Shown here in pieces: positions 35,501-54,817 of a stretch of 64,000 nucleotides of DNA; the first letter of the stretch is position 1; each line of letters opens with the position of its first letter. The translations under genes were made by a program, and so were the position numbers. A model generated the notes under the pieces. It was given only the letters and a program-made list of their open reading frames with translations, was not told the DNA's origin and did no database searches. The stretch lies in contig OY987246.1 in NCBI GenBank assembly GCA_963920765.1, forward strand, positions 18,472,868 through 18,536,867, in the 5' to 3' direction. Source of the stretch: Ulota crispa. Lineage: Eukaryota; Streptophyta; Bryopsida; Orthotrichales; Orthotrichaceae.

Positions 35501-38343
35501 TTCGATTTCTTCCAATGCTATCCTGTTCCCACGGATCTTCACTTGCCGGTCTGTTCTTCCTAGTAACACAATCGTGCCATCAGGTAATTGCTTTGCTCTG
35601 TCACCAGTTCTAAAGACACGTATTTTTGAATACCTAAACTTCGCCTTCTGAACTACAAGCTCTTTGAGCTGTTTAAGAAACAGGAAAGACTCTGCTTCTT
35701 CATCCATAATAGCGAAATCTATGAATTTTTTCATGGTGATCTCACGGTCATTCAGATAAGATTGGGCTACTCCCACACCTCCAACCCAGAGCTCGCCTTC
35801 TTCATTAACAGCAGCAAGCTTGCTTCCATCCACGACAACAAAGTGGAAACAACCGTTAATAGGATCTCCAATGGGTGTAGAACTGAAACCGTTTTGCTTC
35901 AGAGCCTGCATAAGAGTTGATGAAGGATTCCTTAAACTGGTACAATCAAAACATGATGAGTCGCCAGACACCTGGAACATCCACGATTATAGGTCAGTGA
36001 CAAGAGCACAACAATGCATATGCCCTTGTCTAAGATCTAGAAGTTGTCATCTGAGACTTAAATTGGTTTCTTTTCTAAAACAGAAAAGGTATCGTAGATT
36101 TGCTTTACCTCAGTACTCCCATACAGATTCAATATTGTGGTATGCTGAAATATGCTGTGGAGCTCTTCCAGTAGTTTCAATGAAAGCGATTCTCCACTAA
36201 GGCTGAGGATTCGTAATGAATTTGCTGCTTGCCGACGATCAGACTGCAATGCTGGAAGTATTGCTTGAAAAACTGAAGGAACAGCTGTTAGTCGTGTAAT
36301 TTTATAAGTCTGTAAGTCAATAGGACAAAGTTCCTCATTATAACAACTCAAAAGGAAGTACATAAAAGCACAGAGAGACATGGCTTATATAGGAAAGCAT
36401 ACAATTCTAACCTCAACAGATTAGGCTCCTTAACACAAAGATCTCTCAACAAGTCTGTATATCTCCCACAAATCTAATTCCTACATATGCATGCTTTATG
36501 TGTTGCAAAGAGTAATTTCTAACGAACTCAAAAAGAAGAAAAGCAAAGGTGGATTGGAGGATTCGCTTCAGCATCTTGAGACTTCGACAATTGCAACTTA
36601 AGTCAGGGTTTAGGTTTTAGGGTTTAGGGCTAGGGTTTAGTGTTCGAACCTACCTCGATATAATTCAACAGAGCAAGCAGGTTCCCTTTGAGGATCTCCG
36701 GAGACAGTATAACAAGAGGAACGCCGGCAAGGAGAGGAGCCAACGCCTCTGTTAGATGGTCAACAAATCCTACTGATGTTTTGAAACATGCCACGTCTGC
36801 ACTCACATGTGGATACACAGCTTCCATCCACGAAAGCCTATTCAACAATCCTGCAACATCATGTGCACACCCCCACATAACATGCTTGAGCCAACTGAAA
36901 GATCATCCTCATGGTAAGAATCATGTGAAGGTTTATGAGGAGCCAAAGGAACGACGGAGAGAATGGTAGAGAAGATGGTAGAACAATCAAATGACTAGGA
37001 GAAAATGGAAAACAAACTATAGGAGCTAGTGAAGTATCTAGTGCGCAGAAAAACAAAACTTTCCATAGAACAATTTACAAGTAGTTCTAGAATGTTACTC
37101 CCTCTGTCCCTCTAAAAAAGTCCAAATCAGACACATTTCTTGTACCACTAATGATCTCCCTTTTGCTGATTTCAAATGCTGCTTGCCATGTTCAATGATC
37201 TCATACGGGAAAGTTAAGCAATCAGAGCAATTAATAGAGAGCATTCCTCTCCTAGCAAGCTTGGCCTTGCCCATATGAGGTACAAATGTTGCTACTAATC
37301 TTTAAATCATCAATAATGAGGAGCTGGCAGCATTCACAAACTATACACAAATATGGTGCTTTTTGCACAAATTTTAGGTGCCTAAACAGCGACATCAAGA
37401 CAGGAGATTTTGCATACATTTGGTAGATGCTATATTGATTCTAGAATGCATGTGTCACTAGCACAAAGACTAAAAACACAGTCAATCCTTCACAAGCAAG
37501 CTTTTTGGAAGTTTTTAGAGGTACAGAACGAGTATAAATCAATTCAAGCTCTATATCCATAACAATCAGTACGAATTTTGAAACCTCGTAAGTTTCCGTA
37601 TCTTAACAACACATGCTTGGGTACGTGGAAATCATTGTTCGTTACCAAGGATATGTAAAAACTTGACAAATACCATAACATGCTCAGCGATTCTAGATGT
37701 CTGTAACATCATTGAGATGTACATAATCCAAGGCATGCTATGAAAGAACAAAGTTCTTACCTCGTTCGGTACCACAAACTCCCTTCGGAGTTCCTGATGA
37801 CCCTGAAGTGTAGAGGATGTAAGAAAAAGCTTGCCGAGCACAACCACGGTCGTCTTCACATGAGTTTTCTGGCGGTCCATTCTTCACAAACCCTTCCGGT
37901 AACCACCATAGCTGACAATCAGCTGCCTCCATAACAGCAACCTTCGCTTGAATGGAGCTTTTCGGCGACCAAAAGGTGTGCCTACATGCAAGAAGAACAG
38001 CAGGCTGTGCGGTTCGTAGCACAAACTGCAAGCGACCGACAGGCCAGGACGGATCCATGGGGATGAACACACGCCCGAGCTTGAGAACTGCCAACACTGA
38101 CACCAAATACTCCACTGACTGTGCCATCCAAATGCCTACTCGTCCAGCCACAATGCTACTCAATCGTTGCCCTAAACAATCCACAGCTGCTCGAAGCTCC
38201 TCATATGTGTAAACCACTTCATCCTGAGAGTCTCTGCTGGAGGCATGGATGATGGCAATTCTTTGAGGATGAAGCGCAGCTACTGCTTGGAATGTGTGAA
38301 CTATGCAACAAGGATTATCCAACAGAGGCTTGCGCTCTTCCAT
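29572..38343 (-). CDS. AASDH/AAE19-type enzyme: adenylation domain, carrier domain and PQQ-like beta-propeller; 16 exons, 1146 residues
   Basis: Exons: 38343-37761, 36850-36654, 36309-36109, 35971-35168, 34899-34274, 34086-34011, 33730-33644, 33513-33470, 33285-33177, 32568-32509, 31984-31903, 31789-31722, 31203-31144, 31040-30996, 30526-30414, 29857-29572; one continuous frame. Adenylation signatures: [12 protein letters not shown] (about 178-189), NLYGSTEV (320-327), RTGDR (448-452), [14 protein letters not shown] (465-478) and NDSGKVD with the catalytic Lys at about 558. A carrier domain follows: [15 protein letters not shown], with Ser619 as the likely phosphopantetheine site. Residues about 740-1146 hold at least seven propeller repeats, such as [45 protein letters not shown] and [15 protein letters not shown]. 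The order matches Arabidopsis AAE19 and animal beta-alanine-activating enzyme AASDH. Likely it activates an amino or carboxylic acid with ATP and loads it on its own carrier; the plant substrate is not known to me. No reductase or thioesterase domain is present. Confidence 0.93.
29862..30300. repeat. Minisatellite in the last intron of the AASDH-like gene, about 4 units of roughly 110 bp
   Basis: Recurring blocks are AACAAGCACTCAAAGG, TTGCTGCAATGAATACAC and GATGACGCAAAATATGGCAA. They repeat near 29870, 29985, 30095 and 30210 with 10-20 percent divergence by eye. The array begins only a few bases from the acceptor of the last exon. Confidence 0.75.
32028..32341 (+). mobile_element. AGGTAGGAGCACCC-family MITE, copy 2, in an intron of the AASDH-like gene
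   Basis: Ends TA-AGGTAGGAGCACCCATAAAC and GACGCTTATGGGTGTTCCTACCT-TA. It matches 3166-3459 and 52153-52503. It lies between exons 31984-31903 and 32568-32509, antisense to the gene, and does not disturb the splice sites. Confidence 0.8.
36604..36643 (-). repeat. Interstitial telomere-like repeat (TTTAGGG type)
   Basis: GGGTTTAGG, TTTTAGGGTTTAGGG and GGGTTTAG blocks follow one another on the plus strand, an imperfect version of the plant telomere repeat. It lies in the second intron of the AASDH-like gene, close to the donor at 36654. Confidence 0.65.
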
Positions 38344-38427
38344 CGATACAACAGTTCAATGTCCATACACTCAAACAAAACCCTAAGCTCTCATAATTCG
38401 GGGATACGCATCGCCAGGCTCACAGCT

Positions 38428-39595
38428 TGCAAATCCACATTTGTAAAGAGAGCTGTAAAAATACTCCAACAATTTTGCTGTGCAGTGTAAATGCCGATAT
38501 CAGGTACTATCCATTCACTCTGCTCTGTAAAGGTCATTCAACTCGCTCAAGAGCTTGGATCGTCAACGCAAAGTCCTTCACTCCGTAATATATAATGATC
38601 TTGCCCTAACTCGGAATTAGGGTTTAAGAAATCCACGTTGTAGAGCGAGCTGTAAAAACATTTCAACAATTATGCTGTGCAGTATAAATGGCAATATCAG
38701 ATCAGGTACTGGTCCATTCACTCTACGATTCAAGGGTCATTCAACTCGCACAAGAGCTTGGATCGTCGAAGCAAACTTCTTCACTCCTTGATATATAATG
38801 GTTTTGCCCTAACTCGGAACTAGGGTTTAAGAAATCCACGTTGTAGAGAGAGCTGTAAAAACACTCCAACAACTATACTCTGAAATGTAAATGCCGAGAT
38901 CAGGTACTGTCCGTTCACTCAAAGGTCATCCAACTCGCACAGGCACTCGAAACAAAGTTTTTGAGTCCGGGACACAATACAATGATTTTGCCCTAACTTG
39001 GAATTCGGGTTTGAGACCGGTTTAAGACCTCACGTAGAATCGCACATACAACTTGAGATCGATCGAAACTGCGCAGTCTCTCAAAGCTTACAAAATCCAC
39101 GTTGTACAGAGAGCTGTAAAATATCTCAACAATCAACAATTATGCTGTGAAGTATTAATGCCAAGATCAGGTACTGTCCATTCTCTGCTCTCCAAAGCTC
39201 ATTCAACTCGCTCAAGCACTCGAAACAAAGCTCTTGACTCCGTGACACAATACAATGATTTTGCCCTAACTCGGAATGAGGGTTTGAGACCGGTTTAAGA
39301 CCTCACGTAGAATCAGATATATTACTGAGATCGATCGAAACTGCGCAGTCTCTCAAAGCTTGCAAATCCACGTTGTAGAGAGAGCTGTAAAAACACTTCA
39401 ACAATTATGCTCTGAAGAATAAAGGGTGATATCAACTACTGTCCATTCACTCTGCTCTGCAAAGCTCATTCAACTCGCTGAAGCACTTGGATTGTCGAAA
39501 CAAAGTTCTTCACTCCGTGCCTGATTTTGCCCTAACTCAGGACTAGGGTTTCAGACCGGTTGAAGACCTCACTTAGAATCGCTCAAACCATTGAG
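38428..39595. repeat. Five-unit tandem array directly upstream of the AASDH-like gene
   Basis: Units start with AAATCCACGTTGTAGAGAG near 38429, 38628, 38832, 39093 and 39363. Each goes on with a CTGTAAAAACA block, a CTGTCCATTCACTC block, a TCATTCAACTCGC block and TTTTGCCCTAACTCGGA. The first two units are about 200 bp; the later ones are about 265 bp because they also contain a GACCGGTTTAAGACCTCACG segment. The array starts about 85 bases upstream of the chosen ATG, so it probably covers the promoter and 5' leader. Confidence 0.8.
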
Positions 39596-40240
39596 ATCGT
39601 CTGGTTTCGCAATTGGCGGTGTCGAGAAGGCCGTGGATGTGCCGTCGCCGAGTGCCGAGTCTTTTGTGAATGCTACAAGTGAGTGCTTGTTGTGAACTGC
39701 GACATGTTTCGATTTAAGAATTTCTTCTGATTTTGCATCTTGAAAGCGGAGTTGGAGAGAGCTACTGTCTTTGTTGAGAGATGTGGTGAAAGCATGAATG
39801 AGAGAGGCATCTTCGCACAAACTTTCTCCGTGATTAGGGTTTCCGGGGTGCCTACTATTGAAGTTTGCTCATTCTGCTGGATTTTTGCTTGATTTTTGTT
39901 GATCTGTGTTTCTAGTTTTGGTCTTTCACCGCACTAGCCATGGCGGACATGGCCGCTCCTCACATTTCCCAGGCAGGATTCAATGTCTGTGACTTGCTTG
40001 ACAAAATAGCTTGAGTGAGTTTCTGAGTGCAAGAGCATCGAATTAAGCTTTCTTAAGTCTAGACTAAATGAAGAAAACCTAAATTTCTGCTCAGGTTTAT
40101 TTTGAGTATGGTGCGTGTGTAGTTGCAATTACATATGCTTGTGAAATTCCTTGTTAGAGCAAACTTCTATGGTGGGTCCAACATCAGAAAACCCAGCAAT
40201 TGCTTTGTAGGTTTGTGGTTTTTGAGTTTTCCAATTCCAA
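39596..40240. other. Intergenic, possible transcribed segment, no gene assigned
   Basis: An 83-codon minus-strand open frame (39820 to 39569) with balanced codon use borders the tandem array, and a plus-strand ATG at 39940 opens MADMAAPHISQ before a possible CAG junction. Neither matches a family I know. They could be leader exons of unknown transcripts or chance frames. Confidence 0.25.
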
Positions 40241-40366
40241 CACTACTAGAAAATGGGTCCTAATCAACACAAACATGTCTTAATTAATAATGTTACGTTC
40301 AAAATGTCCTAAACAAAATGTTTAAATCAACACAATATTGTTGGTTAGGGTCATGTTTTCTTACAA
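40241..40366. mobile_element. CACTA-type MITE, about 126 bp, decayed right end
   Basis: It begins CACTACTAGAAAATGGGTCC and ends GGGTCATGTTTTCTTACAAG, an imperfect inverted end. Interior blocks TCCTAATCAACACAAACATG and CAAAATGTCCTAA are shared with 9446-9597 and 26236-26375. Confidence 0.62.
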
Positions 40367-41035
40367 GGACAAAATTCAAGCAGTGTATTGAACAATAAGC
40401 ACTTTGTTGCCCTCATGGGAAGGCATTGCAATGGTCAAAATCTTTTAGAATTGGTGAAATTTTGCCATTCAAAAGACACTGCATGGAAGAGTTTGCTCTT
40501 AGTGCACGTCAAAACTAGACTGGAACTTCTGTTGAGTTATTAAAAATTTAGGTTTTAAAAAGTAGGCTTGAAATTTAGGGCAACCAACCATGTCATTAAA
40601 GATTCTTTTTTAAGTTATTTTGAAAAATCAAAGAGGGGCTTGGATTTTGAGAATATTCTTGATGTTTGGAACCCCTTTCTTTGCTTGTCACCAAAGACAA
40701 ATACAAACTTGTATGTTGCTATAATTAGGGTTCAAACTTGTTTTTAGTTTTCTTTCAAGATGTGACAACTCAAAAGTTCTATCTTCCATTAGAAGAAGGC
40801 CTAATCTTGACGTCCACTATTGAGGATATGTATGTGATACTTGTTTTTCTAACGATCATCAAGAGAATCAAACATTTTTCTTTTGAAAGGACCCAAGTAA
40901 AACACATTCCTTTATTTATTTATTGATGTAACACAATATGTTAACAATTTGCTCTATTCAATGAAATATCTATTTTTCACCGACAATGGTTTTTGTAATA
41001 AAAATAAGAAAATGATCTTAGACACGCAATTTGAT

Positions 41036-49450
<8,415 letters not shown>

Positions 49451-49559
49451 AGTTTTTGTCACTACTACCTCCCTTCTAACTTGCCTCCCCAAGACCCTTT
49501 TGCTTTCAAAGTTGCAAAGGAGTCTAAGAACATCATGAACAAAACTAACGTACAAGTGA

Positions 49560-49576
49560 GATTATATCTATAAAAA
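49560..49576 (-). promoter_or_regulatory. Candidate TATA box of the SCPL gene
   Basis: On the minus strand the sequence reads TTTTTATAGATATAAT, about 110 bases upstream of the chosen ATG. It is only a sequence match in a region where AT-rich strings are common. Confidence 0.3.
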
Positions 49577-50171
49577 GTTAGAAGCAGAGAAAGAGAGAGA
49601 GGAAGAGACTTGCAGATTAGCACTCTAATTTTGTGAGAGAATGAACGTAGGAGGAGAATCAGTAGCAACTTTTGGGCAAGAGAAACTGCAGTTCTCACTT
49701 ACACGATTGCCAGTGGGAATGCCAGAATTGTGATTTTAATAAATAAAGCAACATCCAGACAGTTGGTTGAGTTTTTTTTTTTTTTGCATTATTGGTGAAG
49801 GTAATCATTTATCATCACCAAATCCCAGTAACGTTTTTTCCTTCCAGAGTCCCAAATCTCGGTATTATCGCTACGCAAGCAACCCTTTTGCGTTTGTCTG
49901 TAGCGATGAGAGTCATGAGTCATGAGTCCCAGGCAGACTTGGACAGGGAATTTATTTTAGCTCAATGGTCTGCGTCTTAAAGACGCGCCCATGCTGGGAT
50001 CCGGATTTTGATCACGTCTGCCTGCTCCGCAACGTCGACCTTGTAAGCAGCTCCTGCTGTCTGAGCATGTCAGAGCTTACTCATATGCGATGAAGCAACA
50101 TTTTTTTTATAAAGAAGACCTGCTTGCTGCACACCTCTCAGGTTTGCCAATTGGAAAAACTGTTGTTTTTA

Positions 50172-50488
50172 GGAAAAATCTGATGGATACCCTGCAGTTT
50201 GCAATATTTGTATAAATGCCCCTGGTTTTTTAGAAATTGCACAAATAATTTTGAACCATAATTTTTAGGTGTTTGTTTTGTGGTGTATGCCACTTTTTCT
50301 TCTCCCTTTGTGCGGATGATGATTTTTTCCCATAACACCGTATGCACGAAGGGACAAGGAATGGCATGCACCACAAAGCAACCGCCCAAAATTTATGGTC
50401 ATGCCAAAGGGTATTTGTGCAATTCCTTGAAAAATCAAAGGCATTTGTACAAGTACTGCAAATTCAAGGGTATTCATCAAATTCTCTC
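50172..50488. mobile_element. Foldback MITE, about 317 bp
   Basis: The left end GGAAAAATCTGATGGATACC and right end GGGTATTCATCAAATTCTC are inverted repeats. The inner arms also pair, for example TTAGAAATTGCACAAATA with TATTTGTGCAATTCC and a TTTGTGGTGTATGCCA block with its complement. A similar left end appears at the extreme right edge of the window. Confidence 0.72.
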
Positions 50489-50983
50489 TTGATCTTGCCC
50501 TTGAACGTCCAAAAGACTTGCAAGGCACTTTCTTGATGTTAAGCCCCTTTCTCAAAAATTGATGAGCCACAGATTTTTTTTCATTTAAAAAATATATATA
50601 TCAGAACCATTGATGTTGTAGAAGACTTCATAGTTGCTCTGTAAAAAAATGGTCAGAAAATTTGACCCAATATTCAGAAAATGGCCCTGTTAGAGATCAA
50701 AACACATCATCATTTTTGACCTAAACTCATTCTTTATTCTCGCTTACAAAGGAGAGTCACACCTTTTTCATGAAGAAATGCTCCCATTGATTTCTATTTC
50801 TACTCCACAACTCCTCATTCTTCTTTATAGAAGTTTCATTCTTGAAGGAGGTGTGACTATCCTATTGATTATTGGACAAAGTCCACTTGGTGACTTGACA
50901 AGTCATGTTGAACGTCCCAAGGAAATCCAAATGCACCAAACTTTAGACCTTGAGCATTGAATGGTTAATGAACATCACCATAC

Positions 50984-51311
50984 AAGGTAGGAGGCTCTAA
51001 TTTGGCTCAGGCTCTATAATGGATCACCTTCTCTAATGTACTATTGTTGTACATGTTTTTTTTCATAGGTTTCAACTATGTACAAACAATGTACATTTGA
51101 GGAGGTGATCCATTTTAGAGCCCTATGCCCTTTCCATTTCAAAATTTTATAACTTATTCCACAAAACTCCAAAAATTATGAAACAGCTTGGATCATATGC
51201 CAATTCCTCTTGCCTTTGAAGGAAAATTTAATGAAAAATATTTCAATAAGTTTCACCTCCCCAAAATTCAATTTCAGCCCATAGATGCTCCATTCATGGA
51301 GCCTCCTACCT
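50984..51311 (+). mobile_element. AGGTAGGAGGCTC element, 328 bp, inverted partner of 52506-52802
   Basis: Ends AGGTAGGAGGCTCTAATTTG and GAGCCTCCTACCT-TA. Its reverse complement aligns with 52506-52802, for example TGGATCACCTTCTC and AAAATGGATCACTTCCTC. A TGTACAAACAATGTACATTTG-like inner palindrome is present. The right TA is shared with the next element. Confidence 0.72.
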
Positions 51312-51313
51312 TA

Positions 51314-51684
51314 GGGCATCTCCTGCAGCATGCTTTGTAACACCTAGATAAATGAGATTTCACATGGAGAATGACGCAAACCTTCACGGCAAGGCTTGAA
51401 GTTCTCCTGCAGCCCTTAAACTTTTTGGACCCGCAAGAATTGCAAGGGTCCACCTGGCTATGGAGTGGGGTCGTGAGTGAACAGTGTTTGAGTAGTGCTT
51501 GCAAGGGAGTGAAGAGACCGTGAAGGGGGCGTGGAGAAAGTTGAAATTTGACGAGTATGCTGCTCAATCTGAAAGCCCTGCGACTTGCACAGGGACATGT
51601 TGAGTGCTATAGGGGACTTGTATCGCAGAAGCCATTATTGATTGAACTCAAAGGGTTGTTCTAAAGTGCTGCTGGAGATGCTCT
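51314..51684. mobile_element. MITE with GGGCATCTCC/GGAGATGCTCT ends, 371 bp
   Basis: Left end TA-GGGCATCTCCTGCAGCATGC; right end GTGCTGCTGGAGATGCTCT-TA, inverted repeats. Similar GCATCTCCA-type termini are common among plant MITEs. It directly abuts 50984-51311. Confidence 0.68.
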
Positions 51685-51699
51685 TATAAGTTATTAACT

Positions 51700-52130
51700 T
51701 CTTATATTGCAGTTCACAGACTGCTGCTATGGTTGGAGATTGGGATGTGTGAAAGAGGAGGTCTCGTGATTCTGCAGGTGCGCATAATCGGTAAGCTTAA
51801 TATTAAACGTGGAGTTGGACAGTCCGTGAGGCACTGAGGCTCCACGTCTTTCTAGGCAGTAGGCACCATAAAGGCGGCCACCTCCGGGTGGTGGTTGATC
51901 CTCGTAAAGTCTCGTACTCATGAATCAGTGATGCACCAGGGATGGACCTGGGATGGACCTGGGATCAATCCCGGATTTGCCCTTGGACTTTTGCTTGCTT
52001 GCTGCATGCATGGCCAGCTGACCAGCTCCTCTCCGGAAGGCGTTTAAGGGAAACAGTTGACTACCTCTGCTGCAGCAGTGCAGCATTCTCTGGCATTTCT
52101 GAACTCTCATCATGGATCCTGTAAGGTAAG
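51700..52130. other. GC-richer island between MITEs, unidentified
   Basis: A stretch with CACCTCCGGGTGGTGGTTG, a duplicated GATGGACCTGG and a GCTGCAGCAGTGCAGCA palindrome. No frame with a known domain was found on either strand. It could be a relic of a gene or promoter. Confidence 0.3.
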
Positions 52131-52152
52131 AGGCTCATAAACCGACCATCTA

Positions 52153-52503
52153 AGGTAGGAGCACCCATAAACGTCAAACTAAGGGTTGATTATTAATAAA
52201 CAACTAATAAAATATAGGATCCTATTAGGAACAAAAAAAAATGAGTTTGCACTTTCAAATGTATTATTATTTGGATACTCTAAGAATAAGTTATGAATTT
52301 TTAAAGAGCAAACTGTCATTGCACCCATAACCACTTTTAAACATTCATGTTCACATGTTGTACATTTTTGTTATTACATCTATTCACTTCCACAGATTTT
52401 TCAAGATTTCAGAAGTGACAGTTATGGGGACACTTCCACAGATTTTTCAAGATTTCAGAAGTGACAGTTATGGGGACACTGACGCTTATGGGTGCTCTTA
52501 CCT
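52153..52503 (+). mobile_element. AGGTAGGAGCACCC-family MITE, copy 3, with a 46-bp internal duplication
   Basis: Ends TA-AGGTAGGAGCACCCATAA and TTATGGGTGCTCTTACCT-TA. It matches 3166-3459 and 32028-32341, but the block CTTCCACAGATTTTTCAAGA through GTTATGGGGACA occurs twice in tandem (about 52387 and 52433). It shares its right TA with 52506-52802. Confidence 0.8.
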
Positions 52504-52505
52504 TA

Positions 52506-52802
52506 AGAGCTGAAACTGAATTTTTGGGAGGTGAAATTTCTTGAAATATATTTTAGTAAATTTCCCTTGAAAGACAAGAGGAATTGGCATCTAACTCAAG
52601 TTATATTGTTTTTTTTAGAGCAATGTAGAATTATTCATGAAATTTTGAAGTGGAAAGGTCATTGGCTCTAAAATGGATCACTTCCTCAAATGTACGCCCA
52701 CTGTATATTTCTAAAAGGTTATGAAAAAGGACATGTACCGGCAGAGTTCATTTGGGGAGGTGAGCGGTATTAGTGCCCTAATAGAGTTCAAGCCTCGTAC
52801 CT
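52506..52802 (-). mobile_element. Inverted partner of the 50984-51311 element, 297 bp
   Basis: Ends AGAGCTGAAACTGAATTTTT and CAAGCCTCGTACCT-TA. The interior aligns to the reverse complement of 50984-51311 at lower identity. It abuts the preceding MITE at TA 52504-52505. Confidence 0.65.
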
Positions 52803-52804
52803 TA

Positions 52805-54817
52805 CTGTCTTGCAAGCATCTTCAACGACGTCCTTGCATGCTTCTAGCATCTCCTTTAATGCCTTTGACAGAGCTTTAGAAAAAGGGAATGATTGCTTGC
52901 ATTGAGCAAAGTTTGTGAGAGCATCTCCAACAATGCACTTCAAACTTAACACTTCAAGAGAATCCATTAGGGCCCTCAAAATTCTTGATCTAGGAAAGAT
53001 TTTGAGTCCTTTGGGAGCAGCGTTTGTTACTTTGGGTGAGTTTAGGCTGCTGCACAACACATGTGGACAAATAAATAGGACTGGATGAAGGGACACTGCT
53101 CTTGTTTTTAAGGGATTTTTAGAGTTTTTGGCCTAAAAAGTGAAGAATCAAATCACTATTTTTCATTTTTCTAGCATGATATGGCTTTAAATCCGCATTT
53201 TGACCTCACATTGGCATCAATGAGTGTCACCAACATGTACAAAGTAAGTTTATTCATCATTTTTTGAAGTCAACTATGAGTTGACTACGTTGGATAGACA
53301 TGAGCTCAATTAGGCACTTTGAGCGAACATGCGACGGTACAAACGGGTAGTCCAGTGTGACAACCATGCTTGGAAGCCCCCAATACTTGACCAAGAAAAA
53401 TATTATATGGGAGCTAGGCATATTAGTGTGAGTACAAGAAAAATCACTCATATATATTGCTATTTTGTATGAAGAACTTAGCCACATGCACAATCCAAAA
53501 TAATACAAAAGTCATTGCACTTATAAAACATGTAAATATACTCTCTAGTCATTATCCAAGTACTTCACTCAATAATCTATTCAATTAGAATAAAGTCAAA
53601 TTTATGGTTCTATAGTACTCACATCTTTGTCCAATTGGGGTGACATAACAATATAACTTTCATGATTGCATTGAACTCAAAAGGTGGGCGACAAAGCAAA
53701 AATAGGAAGTTATTGATTTGTTAGTTGCAATAAGTGCATATCTAGGATCCTTTTTGAGACTTTGGAGGGGGCTCCTAGAGGGCTCAAGATTTTCCTAATG
53801 TTCTACAACCTTGCAATTCAAACGTGGCCCTTATTTTCCAAGTGTGCCCCCTAAATGGTCATTTATAGGATAAAGCTCACAAAACTAAAGATGAAAAGTG
53901 TTTTGAAGTGCCATCTTTGACACTCTAGGATGGAATGCCATGAGAGTATTTTGAGGGACTCGGAGAATTTATCATCCATGCATGAAAGATCATGAAACAT
54001 GTCAAACTTGGCATTGGCAATGTTGGGATGCTCTCACTGCTCTCAACAATAATAAGGTGGAAGCAATGAAACATACATAGACACCAATGCCCCAAATCCA
54101 ACCAGTAGGGTGTGCTATTTCCAATAGCAGTAGGGATAAGTGCTTTAGAATGCATTCTTATGCTCGTTCTTAGGTCATTTTCAAGGTTGAAATCAATTTA
54201 ATCATGCCACATGTTCCAAATTAAAATAAGAAGTAATGAGCTAAAAATAGTTTGGCTTTTATTTGAATTGCATGAGTCTAAATATTGATTGTGAGTTTGG
54301 AACACTTTTTGACTCCCACAATTCACATTAATTTCAATTTTACAAATAAAATTATGAAGAAATCGGCTTCCCCAATATTTCTTATCTTCCTAAGTGAGAA
54401 TAATATTTTTTGCCTCGAACTCTTTATACCTTTTCGCAGAATCGCTTCAGGTATCCGGTAAGAGTGGTTCGACCTTAGTGATTATTTTATGATAATTTTC
54501 AATAAATTGTATGATTTAAAGTATCATATATACTGCACAAGTGGCAAGAAATTGGATTGTTGTGCCATGATAATGATTTTGTGTACCATGATAATGATTT
54601 TGCGTACAATGTTGTCATAAACTCTGACCAGGTACATTTATGTTGCATCTGAGAAATGTAAGTAAAACGAAAAGAAAATGCCATTTTTTCTGTTATAGTT
54701 AAACTTACAGAGCATGTGCTGGCACTGCATGATTCGGAGACGCAGCATATCATAATGCCCTTGAACTCAGCGAGGTTGGATGACTTAGATCAATGTGCAG
54801 GGAGAATCTGGCATTTA
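52805..54817. other. Intergenic, nothing firm recognised
   Basis: A minus-strand open frame at 52788-53096 overlaps element remnants carrying GCATCTCC-type motifs and shows no family feature. The rest is AT-rich with short frames only. Confidence 0.35.

Noticed and set aside
39569..39820. 83-codon minus-strand open frame next to the tandem array
   Set aside because: Codon use is plausible but there is no family match and no exon to join; kept only as a note in the intergenic entry.
52788..53096. 102-codon minus-strand frame
   Set aside because: It lies in sequence with MITE-like GCATCTCC motifs and shows no protein family.
54460..54480. GGTTCGACC-like motif that could suggest a tRNA T-arm
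   Set aside because: No acceptor stem, D-arm or anticodon arm could be built around it.
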